From NCBI RefSeq assembly GCF_008107625.1, contig NZ_SDKK01000001.1:183787-221332 (forward strand): a stretch of DNA of 37,546 bases, in the 5' to 3' direction. The translations under genes were made by a program, and so were the position numbers. Source of the stretch: Zoogloea oleivorans. Its GTDB lineage: Bacteria > Pseudomonadota > Gammaproteobacteria > Burkholderiales > Rhodocyclaceae. Positions 1 to 9,235 of this stretch are shown here, piece by piece. The notes below the pieces were generated by a model. The model was given only the letters and a program-made list of their open reading frames with translations. It searched no databases and was not told the DNA's origin. Each line of letters starts with the position of its first letter. The stretch's first letter is position 1.

Positions 1-467
1 GGCACGTCCATGGTGGCCTTGTCGGATTCGAGGGTGGCGATGGCGTCTTCCGCCTTGATGTTGTCGCCGACCTTCACGAACAGCTCGATGATGGGCACGG
101 CGTCGAAGTCGCCGATGTCCGGCACCTTCACTTCGACCACGCCACCACCGGCAGCGGGAGCGGCAGCAGGGGCTGCAGCAGCCGGCGTAGCGGCAACGGG
201 GGCCGAAGCTGCAGCGGCTGGAGCCGGTGCGGCAGCGGCTTCACCCGCCGCTTCGACGCGGATCATCAGGCTGCCCTGGGAGACCTTGTCACCCAGGTTC
301 ACCAGGACTTCCTTCACCACGCCAGCGTGGGAAGAAGGCACGTCCATGGTGGCCTTGTCGGATTCGAGCGTGGCGATGGCGTCATCCACCTTGATGGTGT
401 CGCCGACTTTTACGAACAGTTCGATCACCGGTACATCGGAAAAATCACCGATATCCGGGACTTTGAC
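1..467 (-). repeat. Direct repeat: two lipoyl-domain coding copies in aceF
   Basis: Positions 1-131 and 337-467 are near-identical at the start (1-60 against 337-396 differ at only a few bases) and diverge toward the domain start. The offset is 336 bp, exactly 112 codons, matching the K44 to K156 spacing. This is an internal domain duplication, as is usual for E2 proteins, and not a mobile repeat. Confidence 0.85.
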
Positions 468-485
468 TTCAATGAGTTGGCTCAT
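1..485 (-). CDS. aceF: Pyruvate dehydrogenase E2, dihydrolipoamide acetyltransferase (N-terminal part, cut by window edge)
   Basis: E2 core subunit of the pyruvate dehydrogenase complex; it carries the acetyl group from E1 to CoA on swinging lipoyl arms. Only the first 161 codons are inside the window. They encode two lipoyl domains (residues about 1-80 and 116 onward), each with the lipoylation motif ESDKATMDVP. The lipoyl lysines are K44 and K156. An Ala/Pro-rich linker of about 35 residues, typical of E2, joins them. The peripheral-subunit-binding and catalytic domains would lie beyond position 1. The ATG at 485 has a GAGGAGA Shine-Dalgarno at 494-500 and lies 20 nt after the aceE stop, so the two genes are cotranscribed. 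The order E1 then E2 matches proteobacterial PDH operons with a homodimeric E1. Identification is firm; only the 3' end is missing. Confidence 0.95.
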   Translation of the reverse strand, partial: MSQLIEVKVPDIGDFSDVPVIELFVKVGDTIKVDDAIATLESDKATMDVPSSHAGVVKEVLVNLGDKVSQGSLMIRVEAAGEAAAAPAPAAAASAPVAATPAAAAPAAAPAAGGGVVEVKVPDIGDFDAVPIIELFVKVGDNIKAEDAIATLESDKATMDV

Positions 486-505
486 GTTGGCAGTCTCCTC
501 GGCGT

Positions 506-3181
506 TCAGACGGACATCGGGTTCGGCTTGGACGGGTCAAGTTCGTACTTGACCAGTGCAGCGGCGACGGTGTCACGGCTGATCTTGCCTTCGTCGGCCA
601 GCGCCTTGAGGGCGGCCAGCGTGACCCAGCGGCGATCCACTTCGAAGAAGTGACGCAGGTTCTCGCGGGTGTCGGAACGGCCGAAACCGTCGGTGCCCAG
701 CGTGATGTACGTGCCCTTGACGAAGGGGCGGATCTGCTCGGCGAACATCTTGATGTAGTCGGTGGCGGCAATGACCGGACCGGCGGCGCCGTCGAGCTTT
801 TGCTCCACGTGGGACTTCTTGGGCTCTTCGAGCGGGTGCAGCAGGTTCCAGCGGGCCGTGTCCTGACCGTTGCGGGCCAGTTCGTTGAAGCTCGGGCAAC
901 CCCAGATGTCGGCTTCGACACCCCAGTCGTTCTTGAGCAGGTCGGCGGCGGCGATGACTTCGTTGAAGATCGTGCCGGAACCCAGCAGCTGGACGCGCAG
1001 GGCGCCTTCGCCACCCTTCTTGAGGGAGTACATGCCCTTGATGATGTCGGCTTCGGCACCCACCGGCATTTCGGGGTGCTCGTAGTTCTCGTTCATCACG
1101 GTGATGTAGTAGTAGACGTCTTCCTGCTCGGCAAACATGCGGCGCATGCCGTCCTGCACGATGACCGCGACTTCGAACTGGAAGGTCGGGTCGTAGCTGA
1201 TGCAGTTGGGGATCATGTTGGCCATCAGCTGGCTGTGACCGTCCTCGTGCTGCAGGCCTTCGCCGTTCAGCGTGGTGCGACCGGCGGTGCCGCCGATCAG
1301 GAAGCCACGGGTGCGCTGGTCGGCAGCCGCCCAGCACAGGTCCATGGTGCGCTGCAGGCCGAACATCGAGTAGAAGATGTAGAACGGAATCATCTGTACG
1401 CCATGCACGCTGTAGGCGGTGCCGGCGGCGATCCAGTCGGCCATGGCGCCGGCTTCGTTGATGCCTTCCTGCAGAACCTGGCCGGTGACGCTTTCCTTGT
1501 AGAACATGAGCTGGTCATGGTCTTCCGGAACGTAGTTCTGGCCTTGCTGGTTCCAGATGCCGTACTGGCGGAACATGCCTTCCATGCCGAAGGTGCGCGA
1601 CTCGTCGGGCACGATGGGGACGATGTTCTTGCCGATCTGCTTGTCCTTGAGCAGGGTGTTCATGATGCGCACGATGGCCATCGTGGTGGACAGCTCGCGG
1701 CCTTCACCGGAGGCCTTCAGCAGCGCGGCGAAGGTTTCCAGCGGCGGCACTTCGAGTGCAGCGGCAGTGCGGCGGCGGCTCGGCAGGAAGCCGCCCAGTT
1801 CCATGCGGCGTTCGCGCATGTACTTGTACTCGGCGGAGTCTTCGGCGAACTTCAGGTAGGGCAGCTCGGCGAGCTGGTCGTCGGGCACCGGCAGGTCGAA
1901 GCGATCGCGGAAGCGCTTGATCGATTCGATGTCGAGCTTCTTCTGCTGGTGGGAGATGTTCATTGCCTCACCGGACTGGCCCATGCCGAAGCCCTTGATG
2001 GTCTTGGCGAGGATCAGGGTCGGGGCGCCCTTGTGGTCGGAGGCGGCCTTGTAGGCGGTGAAGATCTTGAACAGGTCGTGGCCGCCGCGGTTGAGCTTCC
2101 AGACTTCGTCGTCGGTCCAGTCGGCCACCAGTTCGCGCAGTTCGGGGGTGTTGAAGAAGTGCTCGCGGACGTAGGCGCCGTTCTTGGCCTTGAAGGTCTG
2201 ATATTCGCCGTCGACGCATTCCATCATGCGCTTCTTGAGAATGCCCTTCTTGTCGCGTTGCAGCAGGGTGTCCCAGTGGGTGCCCCAGATCAGCTTGATG
2301 ACGTTCCAGCCGGCGCCGCGGAATTCGGCTTCGAGCTCCTGGATGATCTTGCCGTTGCCGCGCACCGGGCCGTCAAGGCGCTGCAGGTTGCAGTTGATGA
2401 CGAAGACCAGGTTGTCGAGCTTTTCGCGGCCGGCCATGCCGATGGCGCCGAGGGATTCGACTTCGTCGGTCTCGCCGTCACCCAGGAAGGCCCACACCTT
2501 GCGCTGCTCGGCCTTCTTGGCGTCGACCATGTTGCGGCTGGCGAGGTACTTCATGAAGCGCGCGGAGTAGATCGCACACAGGGGGCCGAGGCCCATGGAC
2601 ACCGTGGGGAACTGCCAGAAGTCCGGCATCAGCCAGGGGTGCGGGTAGGACGAAATGCCCTTGCCGCCGGTTTCCTGGCGGAAGTTGTCCATCTGCTCGT
2701 CGGTGAAGCGGCCCAGCATGTAGGCGCGGGAATACACGCCCGGTACCGAGTGGCCCTGGAAGAAGATCAGGTCGCCGTCATGATCGGCGGAGGGGGCGTG
2801 CCAGAAGTGGGAGAAACCCACGTCGTAGAGGGCGGCGGCCGAAGCGAACGAGGCGATGTGACCGCCCACGTTGGTGTGCTTGTTGGCGCGCACAACCATG
2901 GCCATGGCGTTCCAGCGGATGTAGGAGTGGAGCTTGATCTCCATGTCCGGATCGCCCGGGTACTTGGGCTGCTGGTCGGCGGGAATGGTGTTGATGTACT
3001 GGGTGGTCGCCGAGTAGGGAAGGTCTATGCCTTCTTCCCGGGCCGACTCGATCAGCTTCTCGAGCAGGAAGTGAGCCCGTTCGGGGCCTTCCTGAGCGAC
3101 GACGCCGGACAGAGCTTCCAGCCATTCATTGGTTTCCTGGGCGTCGATGTCTGCCCGGACGTTTTGCGTATTCGCGGCCAT
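506..3181 (-). CDS. aceE: Pyruvate dehydrogenase E1 component (homodimeric type)
   Basis: Thiamine-diphosphate-dependent E1; it decarboxylates pyruvate and reductively acetylates the lipoyl groups of E2. The protein is 891 aa, close to the 887 aa of E. coli AceE, so it is the single-chain homodimeric E1 type. The ThDP/Mg motif is visible as GDGETDE (residues 234-240) followed by NCNLQRLDGP (263-272). The highly conserved TLNGEGLQHEDGHS segment is in the C-terminal half. The ATG at 3181 is preceded by GAGGAGA (3189-3195) at 7 nt spacing. The gene is first in its operon, with aceF 20 nt downstream. A sigma70-like promoter at 3288-3316 leaves a leader of roughly 100 nt. No PdhR-type regulator gene is nearby. 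Confidence 0.97.
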   Translation of the reverse strand: MAANTQNVRADIDAQETNEWLEALSGVVAQEGPERAHFLLEKLIESAREEGIDLPYSATTQYINTIPADQQPKYPGDPDMEIKLHSYIRWNAMAMVVRANKHTNVGGHIASFASAAALYDVGFSHFWHAPSADHDGDLIFFQGHSVPGVYSRAYMLGRFTDEQMDNFRQETGGKGISSYPHPWLMPDFWQFPTVSMGLGPLCAIYSARFMKYLASRNMVDAKKAEQRKVWAFLGDGETDEVESLGAIGMAGREKLDNLVFVINCNLQRLDGPVRGNGKIIQELEAEFRGAGWNVIKLIWGTHWDTLLQRDKKGILKKRMMECVDGEYQTFKAKNGAYVREHFFNTPELRELVADWTDDEVWKLNRGGHDLFKIFTAYKAASDHKGAPTLILAKTIKGFGMGQSGEAMNISHQQKKLDIESIKRFRDRFDLPVPDDQLAELPYLKFAEDSAEYKYMRERRMELGGFLPSRRRTAAALEVPPLETFAALLKASGEGRELSTTMAIVRIMNTLLKDKQIGKNIVPIVPDESRTFGMEGMFRQYGIWNQQGQNYVPEDHDQLMFYKESVTGQVLQEGINEAGAMADWIAAGTAYSVHGVQMIPFYIFYSMFGLQRTMDLCWAAADQRTRGFLIGGTAGRTTLNGEGLQHEDGHSQLMANMIPNCISYDPTFQFEVAVIVQDGMRRMFAEQEDVYYYITVMNENYEHPEMPVGAEADIIKGMYSLKKGGEGALRVQLLGSGTIFNEVIAAADLLKNDWGVEADIWGCPSFNELARNGQDTARWNLLHPLEEPKKSHVEQKLDGAAGPVIAATDYIKMFAEQIRPFVKGTYITLGTDGFGRSDTRENLRHFFEVDRRWVTLAALKALADEGKISRDTVAAALVKYELDPSKPNPMSV

Positions 3182-3287
3182 GGTTTTGTCTCCTCATGAC
3201 TTGCGGGTTGTGGGTTGCTGTCGTGGGTAACGGCAGCGGGGCTGCACTACTAACTTCGGTGAACCGGATCGCAGTTCGATTTTTCGT

Positions 3288-3316
3288 AATATAAAATCAT
3301 TTCTCACATCGTGCAA
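3288..3316 (-). promoter_or_regulatory. Predicted sigma70 promoter of aceE-aceF
   Basis: On the minus strand TTGCAC (3311-3316) and TATATT (3288-3293) are separated by exactly 17 bp inside the only AT-rich patch of the intergenic region. The -35 box is weak and the -10 good. Transcription would start near 3281, giving a leader of about 100 nt before the aceE ATG. Predicted from sequence only. Confidence 0.5.
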
Positions 3317-3501
3317 TAGGGGAAGGCCGCGATGCATGGCTTTTTGCGGGTTTTGGACGCACGTGCGCCATCGGCCGAAAAGCGACAAACGGATCAGTTG
3401 GTGAAGAGCAGGGGCTGCGGACATTGATGAATGTCCATGGGTACTACGGCCGGCCGCGCCAGAAGGCACCGGCCGGCGAGCTTTCGTTCGACGGGAATGG
3501 G
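3317..3501. other. Intergenic stretch upstream of aceE, with a perfect inverted repeat
   Basis: The full gap between aceE and the next gene is about 400 bp. Besides the aceE promoter and the terminator at 3502-3552 it holds no convincing gene; short open frames here lack ribosome sites and recognisable products. The notable element is a perfect inverted repeat GGACATT-GATG-AATGTCC at 3419-3436, about 105 bp upstream of the predicted -35 box. A second 7-bp inverted pair, CGGCCGG (3447-3453) with CCGGCCG (3469-3475), follows. Either could be an operator or simply a hairpin. Confidence 0.4.
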
Positions 3502-3552
3502 AAAAAAAACGGCCGGGGGCGAGGGAGGGAGGGAGAAAACCCCCGGCCGTTT
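3502..3552 (-). terminator. Rho-independent terminator of the binding-protein gene
   Basis: A 13-bp GC-rich stem (3507-3519 pairing with 3540-3552) encloses a loop of about 20 nt. On the minus strand it is followed by a run of T (the A-run at 3502-3509 on the plus strand). It lies 28 bp after the stop codon of the minus-strand gene ending at 3581, and insulates aceE from it. Confidence 0.85.
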
Positions 3553-3580
3553 GCGGAAAAGTGCATTCCGCGAGGCGGGA

Positions 3581-4807
3581 TCATTTGCGTAGCGTGTCCC
3601 GCTTTTTGTCTTCGTCGTAGGCGAAGACCACCTGACTGTTGCGTACTTCTCCCATCACCGGGATGCGCGTCGTGTCGATCGCTTCATGGTCGGTTCTGGA
3701 GAAGGGTCGATCATATACCATGACGATGCCCTCGACTTTTTCCTGAAGCGATTCCAGTGCTTCGCGCAGCTTGGTGCCGTCGGTGCTGCGGGCCTGCCGG
3801 ATGGCGGCGGCGAGCAGCAGCATCGAGTCATAACCCTGGGCGGCGGCGGGGGCCACCGGAATGCGTTCGACGCCGAAGGACTTGCGGTACTTGTCGATGA
3901 AGGCCTTGCGGCGCGGGGTGTCGCCTTCCTGGATGAAGGTCTGGGGCATGCGCGTGCCTTCGGCGTTGGGGCCGGCGTTGTCGATGAAGTTCGACATGGC
4001 GAGCGCCCAGCTCCCCACCAGCGGCACCTTCCAGCCGAGGCGCACCATGCCGTTGGCCAGGTGGGCCAGCTCGGGGCCGAGGCCGTAGGTGAGAATGCCT
4101 TCGGCGCCGGCGGCGCGGGCGCGGGCCAGTTGCGGCGTCATGTCTACATCGCGGATGTTGAAGCGCTCGACAGCCACCGGCTTGAGGCTGTGGCGTTCGA
4201 GCGCGCGCTCCAGGTCTTCACGGCCGAGCTGGCCGTAGTTGGTGCTGTCGTGAAAGATCGCCAGCTTGCGGATGCGCTGGCGCACCACGGCTTCCTCGAC
4301 GATCATCGCTGCCTGGATGGTGTCGGGCGCCGACACGCGGAAGATGTAGTTGTCGGGGTACTGGGGCGGCAGGAACTGCTTGGTGATGATCGAGCCTGTG
4401 GCCACCGAGGTGATCATCGGAATGTGGGACTGTTGATAAAAGCGCTGGCTGGCCAGGGCTACGCCGGTATTGACGATGCCCAGACCGGCGATCACCTTTT
4501 CGCGGTTGATGAGGTCCTGGATCACCTGGGCGCCGCGTTCGGGGCGGGCCTCGTCGTCGCGTTCGACAAGCAGCACCGGTCGCCCGAGAATGCCGCCCGT
4601 TTCATTGATCTCGCGGGCTGCCAGGCGAATGCCGTCGCGCATGGCGACGCCCATCGGATTGGAGCCGCCGGTGAAGGGCCCCGAGACACCGACCTTGATC
4701 GGTTCGGTGGCGCCCGACTCTGCCGACAGCAGGGCCAGGGCTGCGAAAGCCGCCGTGCGCACGAATCGTAGCAAGGGTTTCTCCCGTCTCAATGGTTGGC
4801 CGCTCAT
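3581..4807 (-). CDS. Branched-chain amino acid-type (LivJ/LivK family) periplasmic binding protein, orphan
   Basis: Periplasmic ligand-binding protein of the Peripla_BP_6 / type I fold family, about 400 aa. A signal peptide comes first (hydrophobic AAFAALALL, then a site near SGA/TEP), followed by the typical mature start IKVGVSGPFTGG. The body has family hallmarks such as GVAMRDGIRLAAREINETGG and a Ser/Thr-rich ligand-loop segment (ITSVATGS). No ABC permease or ATPase gene is nearby. The gene diverges from a sensor kinase, so a sensory role is possible (inference). The ATG at 4807 has no clear ribosome site. An in-frame TTG at 4774 (codon 12) has GGGAG 6 nt upstream and gives a cleaner signal peptide, so it may be the true start. 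The ligand cannot be read from sequence; this family also binds amides, urea and aromatic acids. Confidence 0.85.
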   Translation of the reverse strand: MSGQPLRREKPLLRFVRTAAFAALALLSAESGATEPIKVGVSGPFTGGSNPMGVAMRDGIRLAAREINETGGILGRPVLLVERDDEARPERGAQVIQDLINREKVIAGLGIVNTGVALASQRFYQQSHIPMITSVATGSIITKQFLPPQYPDNYIFRVSAPDTIQAAMIVEEAVVRQRIRKLAIFHDSTNYGQLGREDLERALERHSLKPVAVERFNIRDVDMTPQLARARAAGAEGILTYGLGPELAHLANGMVRLGWKVPLVGSWALAMSNFIDNAGPNAEGTRMPQTFIQEGDTPRRKAFIDKYRKSFGVERIPVAPAAAQGYDSMLLLAAAIRQARSTDGTKLREALESLQEKVEGIVMVYDRPFSRTDHEAIDTTRIPVMGEVRNSQVVFAYDEDKKRDTLRK

Positions 4808-4839
4808 TGTCGGCTCTGCGCCGCCGGAAGGCGGTTGCT

Positions 4840-4929
4840 AACCCTAGTCTCGCAAAGGGGGCGGCGGAATGCGAGGAAACCCCTAGGCGCCGATCGTTTT
4901 TGCCAATGCCGAGGCGGGGCGTTAGGGTA
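4840..4929. promoter_or_regulatory. Divergent control region with three CCCTA motifs
   Basis: Between the binding protein and the kinase lie AACCCTAG (4840-4847), AACCCCTAGG (4878-4887) and TTAGGGTA (4922-4929, which reads TACCCTAA on the minus strand). Centres are about 39-40 bp apart. Repeated CCCTA cores in the shared promoter region fit binding sites for the adjacent FixJ-type regulator. This is a pattern seen in the sequence; the regulator assignment is inference. Confidence 0.4.
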
Positions 4930-4975
4930 TCTCCGGATGCCGTGACTACGCGTCCGCTATCAGGATGCAGGACAA

Positions 4976-7693
4976 ATGCCTGAGAAGAAGAATACGCCCC
5001 CTCCCAACGTCCGGGCCAGCTGGTACTGGACGGCCCCTTATATTGCCGTGCTGGTCTTTGCGCTGGCCATGCTGGCGCTCGTGTGGATTCTCCAGCGCCA
5101 GGAAAGCGAGATCCAGCGCGATGCCCTGGCCCGGGATGTACAGTGGGCCGAGCAGACCATGCGCCTGCACATGCAGGGCACCGAGGAATTCCTGGCCCAG
5201 CTGGCCCGCGAGCTGGCCGGTGGTACGCTGGATGCCGACGGTTTCCAGGTGCGCGCCAATCAGCACATTGCCAACAATCCGGAACTGGTCAATCTGGTGT
5301 GGATTTCCGGCGAGCAGCGGGTTAAATGGACGGCGCCCTTTGACACGACCGACTGGCTGGTCGGCGATGCGCTGTCCGGTATCCAGGCGGTGGAGTTTGG
5401 GCGGGCTCGCGATATGGGGCGGCCGGTGTATGGCGAGGCCTATGTCAACGCCCGCAACATGTCGGTGCTGGAAGTGTACGCACCGGTTCAGCAGGGGCGT
5501 GTGCCGATGGGCGCCATCGTGGCGGTGTATTCCATCGAAAGAATGGTCGCCCATCTGGTGCCGAGCTGGTTCGGCGAGAAATACCGGCTGGCCTTCACCG
5601 GCGGGCGCGGCGATGTGCTGGCGATGAATTCGGCGGTGCGTCCGCTCGACGAGAGCCTGGCCTTTTCAGTGTCCCTCGATCCGCCCGGCAATGGCCTTTC
5701 GCTGCAGGCCACGGCCTACCATACCGAAAGCGACCTGCCGCGGGCTTTCCCGATTGCGGTGATCGTCGGCCTGTCGTTTTTCGTGTTGTGGAGCCTGTTT
5801 CTGCTGCGCGCCCACATGCTGCGGCGGGTGCGCGTCGAGAAGGAGCGCGACCGGCTCTTCAATCTGTCCCTCGACATGCTGGCCATTCTCAGCCTCGACG
5901 GGGTGTTCCGGCGCTGCAACCCGGCCTTTGAGCGGATTCTCGGTTATTCCCCGGAGGAATTGCCGGGGCGTCCGATGATCGATTTCATCCACGCCGAAGA
6001 CGTGGCCGACACCATCGAGCACTTGCGCAGCCTGGCTGCCGGCACGCCGGGGGCCTTCGAGAACCGCTGCCGCTGCCTGGATGGCAGTTACAAGTGGCTG
6101 GCCTGGAGTGTCAATTCGGTACCCGAAGAAAAGCTCATGTACGCCGTTGCCCACGACATCACCGGGCGCAAGGCGGCAGAAGAGGCGTTGCGCGCCGAGT
6201 ACGCCTTCCGGAAGGCGATGGAAGAGTCCCTCATTACCGGTCTGCGCGCCATCGATCTGACCGGCCGCATCATCTACGTGAACCCGGCCTTCTCGCGCAT
6301 GACCGGTTGGTCCCGCGAGGAGCTGGTGGGCGCCCGCGCACCGTTTCCCTACTGGCCGAAGGACGACTACGAGGCCCTGCAGCACAACCTCGAAATCACC
6401 CTGGCCGGTAATGCACCGGCTACCGGTTTCGAGATGCGCATCCGGAGGAAGAACGGGGCGCTGATCGATGCCCGTTTCTACCTGTCACCGTTGATCGACG
6501 GGGAAGGGCGGCAGACCGGCTGGATGGCGTCCATCACCGACATCACCGAACCCAAGCGGGTGCGTGCCGAACTGGAACAGGCGCATGAGCGCTTCGTGGC
6601 GGTGCTCGACGGCCTGGATGCGGCGGTGTACGTGGCGGATGCCGCCAACGATGAAATCCTCTTCGCCAACCGGGCCTTCAAGAGCATCTACGGCTTTGAC
6701 GCGGTGGGCCGCAAGGTGGGCAGCTTCGATCTGCCGACGCCGCCCGATACCTTGTGGTACGACGTAGACCCGCGCCGCCTGGCGCCGGAGCAGGTTCCCC
6801 GCGAGCTCTACGACGGCGAGTTGCGCAACGGTCTGTCGGGCCGCTGGTATCACATCCGTGAGCGCGCCACGCGCTGGGTGGATGGCCGCGTGGTGCGTAT
6901 GGCCATCGCTACCGACATCACCGACCGCAAGCGCGTCGACGAGGAAAATCGCGCCCAGCAGGAACGTCTGCAGCGCACCTCGCGCCTCATCACCATGGGC
7001 GAAATGGCCTCCACGCTGGCTCACGAACTCAACCAGCCGCTGGCCGCCATCGCCAATTACTCGGCTGGCTGCGTCAATCGCCTGCAGTCTGGTGAGTATC
7101 GCCAGGAAGACATCCTCACCGCCATGCAGAAGGCCAGCGCCCAGGCCGAGCGGGCCGGCAAGATCATCCGGCGGGTGCGCGAGTTTGTGAAGAAGAGCGA
7201 GCCGCGCCGCCATCCGGTGGCGCTGGCAAGCATTGTCGATGACGCCATCGGCTTCCTCGAAATCGACGCCCGTCGTCACGGAGCCCAGGTACTCAGCCAG
7301 TTGCCGGCGGATCTGCCGCCGATTTTTGCCGATGCGGTGATGGTCGAGCAGGTCGTGCTCAATCTGGTCAAGAATGGCATCGAGGCCATGCGCGACACGC
7401 CGGCCGAAGAGCGCATCCTGATCGTTTCGGCGCGTCGCATCGACAACAATCAGGTGGAGGTGGATATTGCCGACCGCGGCCATGGCCTCTCCGACGAGGC
7501 CCGCGAGAAGCTGTTTTCGCCGTTCTACACGACCAAGGTGGAAGGCATGGGCATGGGCCTGAACATCTGCCGCTCCATCGTCGAATTTCACGAAGGGCGT
7601 CTGTGGGTGGACGCCAATCCCGCGGGAGGCTGTATCTTCCGCTTCACTTTGCCCCTGGAGACCGTCCGTGAAACCGCAAGCCTCGACGCCTGA
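4976..7693 (+). CDS. Membrane-bound sensor histidine kinase with three PAS domains (DctB/FixL-like)
   Basis: A 905-aa sensor kinase. TM1 is at about 17-39, a periplasmic sensing region of about 215 residues follows, and TM2 is at about 257-279. Then come three PAS domains (about 295-400, 410-525 and 535-650), each ending in a DIT signature, and a HisKA domain with the H-box [13 protein letters not shown] (phospho-accepting H683). The ATPase domain shows the N-box LVKNGIEAM and the G-box [14 protein letters not shown]. The H-box and ATPase are of the FixL/DctB/TodS kind that pairs with FixJ-type regulators. Such a regulator follows with a 26-nt overlap. The ATG at 4976 has only a weak AGGA upstream. 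The extracytoplasmic domain suggests a periplasmic input, possibly the divergent binding protein. The ligand is unknown. Confidence 0.9.
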   Translation: MPEKKNTPPPNVRASWYWTAPYIAVLVFALAMLALVWILQRQESEIQRDALARDVQWAEQTMRLHMQGTEEFLAQLARELAGGTLDADGFQVRANQHIANNPELVNLVWISGEQRVKWTAPFDTTDWLVGDALSGIQAVEFGRARDMGRPVYGEAYVNARNMSVLEVYAPVQQGRVPMGAIVAVYSIERMVAHLVPSWFGEKYRLAFTGGRGDVLAMNSAVRPLDESLAFSVSLDPPGNGLSLQATAYHTESDLPRAFPIAVIVGLSFFVLWSLFLLRAHMLRRVRVEKERDRLFNLSLDMLAILSLDGVFRRCNPAFERILGYSPEELPGRPMIDFIHAEDVADTIEHLRSLAAGTPGAFENRCRCLDGSYKWLAWSVNSVPEEKLMYAVAHDITGRKAAEEALRAEYAFRKAMEESLITGLRAIDLTGRIIYVNPAFSRMTGWSREELVGARAPFPYWPKDDYEALQHNLEITLAGNAPATGFEMRIRRKNGALIDARFYLSPLIDGEGRQTGWMASITDITEPKRVRAELEQAHERFVAVLDGLDAAVYVADAANDEILFANRAFKSIYGFDAVGRKVGSFDLPTPPDTLWYDVDPRRLAPEQVPRELYDGELRNGLSGRWYHIRERATRWVDGRVVRMAIATDITDRKRVDEENRAQQERLQRTSRLITMGEMASTLAHELNQPLAAIANYSAGCVNRLQSGEYRQEDILTAMQKASAQAERAGKIIRRVREFVKKSEPRRHPVALASIVDDAIGFLEIDARRHGAQVLSQLPADLPPIFADAVMVEQVVLNLVKNGIEAMRDTPAEERILIVSARRIDNNQVEVDIADRGHGLSDEAREKLFSPFYTTKVEGMGMGLNICRSIVEFHEGRLWVDANPAGGCIFRFTLPLETVRETASLDA

Positions 7694-8303
7694 ACAGATC
7701 ATCTACCTGGTGGATGACGACGAAGCCCTGCGCGACTCCCTCGTCTGGCTGCTTGAATCCCAGGGCTTCAAGGTCGCCGCCTTCGCTTCGGGGGAGGATT
7801 TCCTGAAAGCCTGGCGCCCCGATTTCAATGGCTGCCTGCTGCTCGACGTGCGCATGCCGGGAATCAGCGGGCTGGAACTCCACGAGCGCCTCAAGGCCCA
7901 GTACTGCACGCTGCCGATCATCTTCATTACCGGCCACGGCGATGTGCCGATGGCGGTGGCGGCGCTCAAAAAGGGCGCGGTGGATTTCATCGAGAAGCCC
8001 TTCAACGACGCCGAGTTACTGCGTCTGGTCAGTCAGTGTCTGGCCAAGGAGCAGGAAAGCCGCGCCCGCCGGCGCCAGGATGCCGAGGTGTCGCGGCGCC
8101 TCGATCAGCTCACCCAGCGGGAGCGGGAGGTGCTCGACCTGATCATCATCGGCAAGCTCAACAAGCAGATCGCCGACGTGCTGGGCATCAGCATCAAGAC
8201 CGTCGAGGTTCATCGGGCCCGGGTCATGGAGAAGATGGCGGCCCAGTCGCTGGCCGAGCTGGTGCAGAACGTCATGGCCATTGATGGCGGTGCGCAGCGC
8301 TGA
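7668..8303 (+). CDS. FixJ/NarL-type response regulator
   Basis: A 211-aa DNA-binding response regulator. The receiver domain (about 10-125) has the acidic pocket D16/D17, phospho-acceptor D60 in LLLDVRMPG and K110 in FIEKPF. The C-terminal LuxR-type helix-turn-helix reads [13 protein letters not shown] and [23 protein letters not shown]. The gene begins with GTG at 7668, preceded by TGGAG (7656-7660) at 7 nt, and overlaps the kinase by 26 nt, so the pair is translationally coupled. FixJ-family regulators bind as dimers after phosphorylation; the CCCTA motifs upstream of the kinase are candidate sites. The target regulon is unknown; the divergent binding-protein gene is the natural first candidate. 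Confidence 0.93.
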   Translation: MKPQASTPEQIIYLVDDDEALRDSLVWLLESQGFKVAAFASGEDFLKAWRPDFNGCLLLDVRMPGISGLELHERLKAQYCTLPIIFITGHGDVPMAVAALKKGAVDFIEKPFNDAELLRLVSQCLAKEQESRARRRQDAEVSRRLDQLTQREREVLDLIIIGKLNKQIADVLGISIKTVEVHRARVMEKMAAQSLAELVQNVMAIDGGAQR

Positions 8304-8341
8304 CTGCCGGGCGGGCTCGCGACCAGCGCCCCGGCTCATGG

Positions 8342-8347
8342 TAAACT
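8342..8347 (+). promoter_or_regulatory. Possible -10 box upstream of folD
   Basis: TAAACT at 8342-8347 lies in the 71-bp gap before folD and is the only AT-rich hexamer there. No good -35 is visible at the expected distance, so this is a weak prediction. Confidence 0.25.
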
Positions 8348-8374
8348 CGACGGTTTTCCTTGAGGGGCGCTGGC

Positions 8375-9232
8375 ATGACGGCTCGCATTCTTGATGGCAA
8401 CGCACTTTCCGCCAAACTTCGCGGTGAGCTCGCCGAAAAAGCGGCCGCGCTGACGGCCCGGGGCACCCAGCCCTGTCTCGCGGTAATCCTGGTGGGCGGC
8501 GATCCCGCCTCCGCGGTTTACGTGCGCAACAAGGTGGCCGGCTGTGAAAAAGCCGGCATCAAATCGCTCAAGTTCGAGTACCCGCAAGACGCGTCGCCCG
8601 CCGACGTGCTGGGCAAGATTGCCGAGCTCAACGCCGACCCCGCGGTGCACGGCATCCTGGTGCAACTGCCGTTGCCGAAGCACTTCGACGAAAAGTCCGT
8701 GCTCGAAGCCATCTCGATCCAGAAGGACGTGGACGGCTTCCACGCCGAGAACGTCGGCCGCCTGTCCCAGGGCCAGGAAGCCTTCGTTCCGTGCACGCCG
8801 AACGGCGTGATGGAAATGCTCAAGAGCGAGAACGTTTCACTGCGCGGTGCCGAAGCCGTGGTCATCGGCCGCTCCAACATCGTCGGCAAGCCGATGGCGA
8901 TGCTGCTGACCGCCGCCGGTGCCACCGTGACCGTGTGCCACTCAGGCACCCGCGATCTGAATTTCCACACCCGCCGCGCCGACATCCTGGTGGCGGCCAT
9001 CGGCAAGCCGAAATTCGTTACCGGCGACATGGTCATGCCCGGCGCGGTCGTCATTGACGTGGGCATCAACCGCCTGCCTGATGGCAAACTGTGCGGTGAC
9101 GTGGATTTTGAATCGGCGAAGGAAGTTGCCGGCCTGATTACTCCGGTTCCTGGCGGCGTTGGCCCCATGACCATCACCATGCTGCTCGCCAATACCGTCG
9201 AGTCGGCCCAGCGCAGCGCGCAGAAGACCTGA
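8375..9232 (+). CDS. folD: Bifunctional methylenetetrahydrofolate dehydrogenase / methenyltetrahydrofolate cyclohydrolase
   Basis: FolD interconverts 5,10-methylene-, 5,10-methenyl- and 10-formyl-tetrahydrofolate with NADP, supplying formyl groups for purine synthesis. At 285 aa it is the normal length. Visible are the catalytic YVRNK segment (K53), VQLPLP, DVDGFH, the nucleotide-binding loop [16 protein letters not shown], and the C-terminal [11 protein letters not shown] signature. The start is the ATG at 8375, with GAGGGG at 8362-8367; an upstream TTG in the same frame overlaps that ribosome site and is unlikely. purE starts 3 nt after the stop, and the shared purine theme supports one operon with purE and purK. 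Confidence 0.97.
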   Translation: MTARILDGNALSAKLRGELAEKAAALTARGTQPCLAVILVGGDPASAVYVRNKVAGCEKAGIKSLKFEYPQDASPADVLGKIAELNADPAVHGILVQLPLPKHFDEKSVLEAISIQKDVDGFHAENVGRLSQGQEAFVPCTPNGVMEMLKSENVSLRGAEAVVIGRSNIVGKPMAMLLTAAGATVTVCHSGTRDLNFHTRRADILVAAIGKPKFVTGDMVMPGAVVIDVGINRLPDGKLCGDVDFESAKEVAGLITPVPGGVGPMTITMLLANTVESAQRSAQKT

Positions 9233-9235
9233 ATC

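Noticed and set aside
650-3199. Long plus-strand open frame opposite aceE
   Set aside because: Antisense shadow of aceE in high-GC DNA; His/Val/Gly/Asp-rich nonsense composition, no ribosome site, no recognisable domain.
3194-3723. Short open frames in the aceE upstream gap
   Set aside because: They overlap the aceE ribosome site, the promoter, the terminator or the binding-protein gene, and encode no recognisable product.
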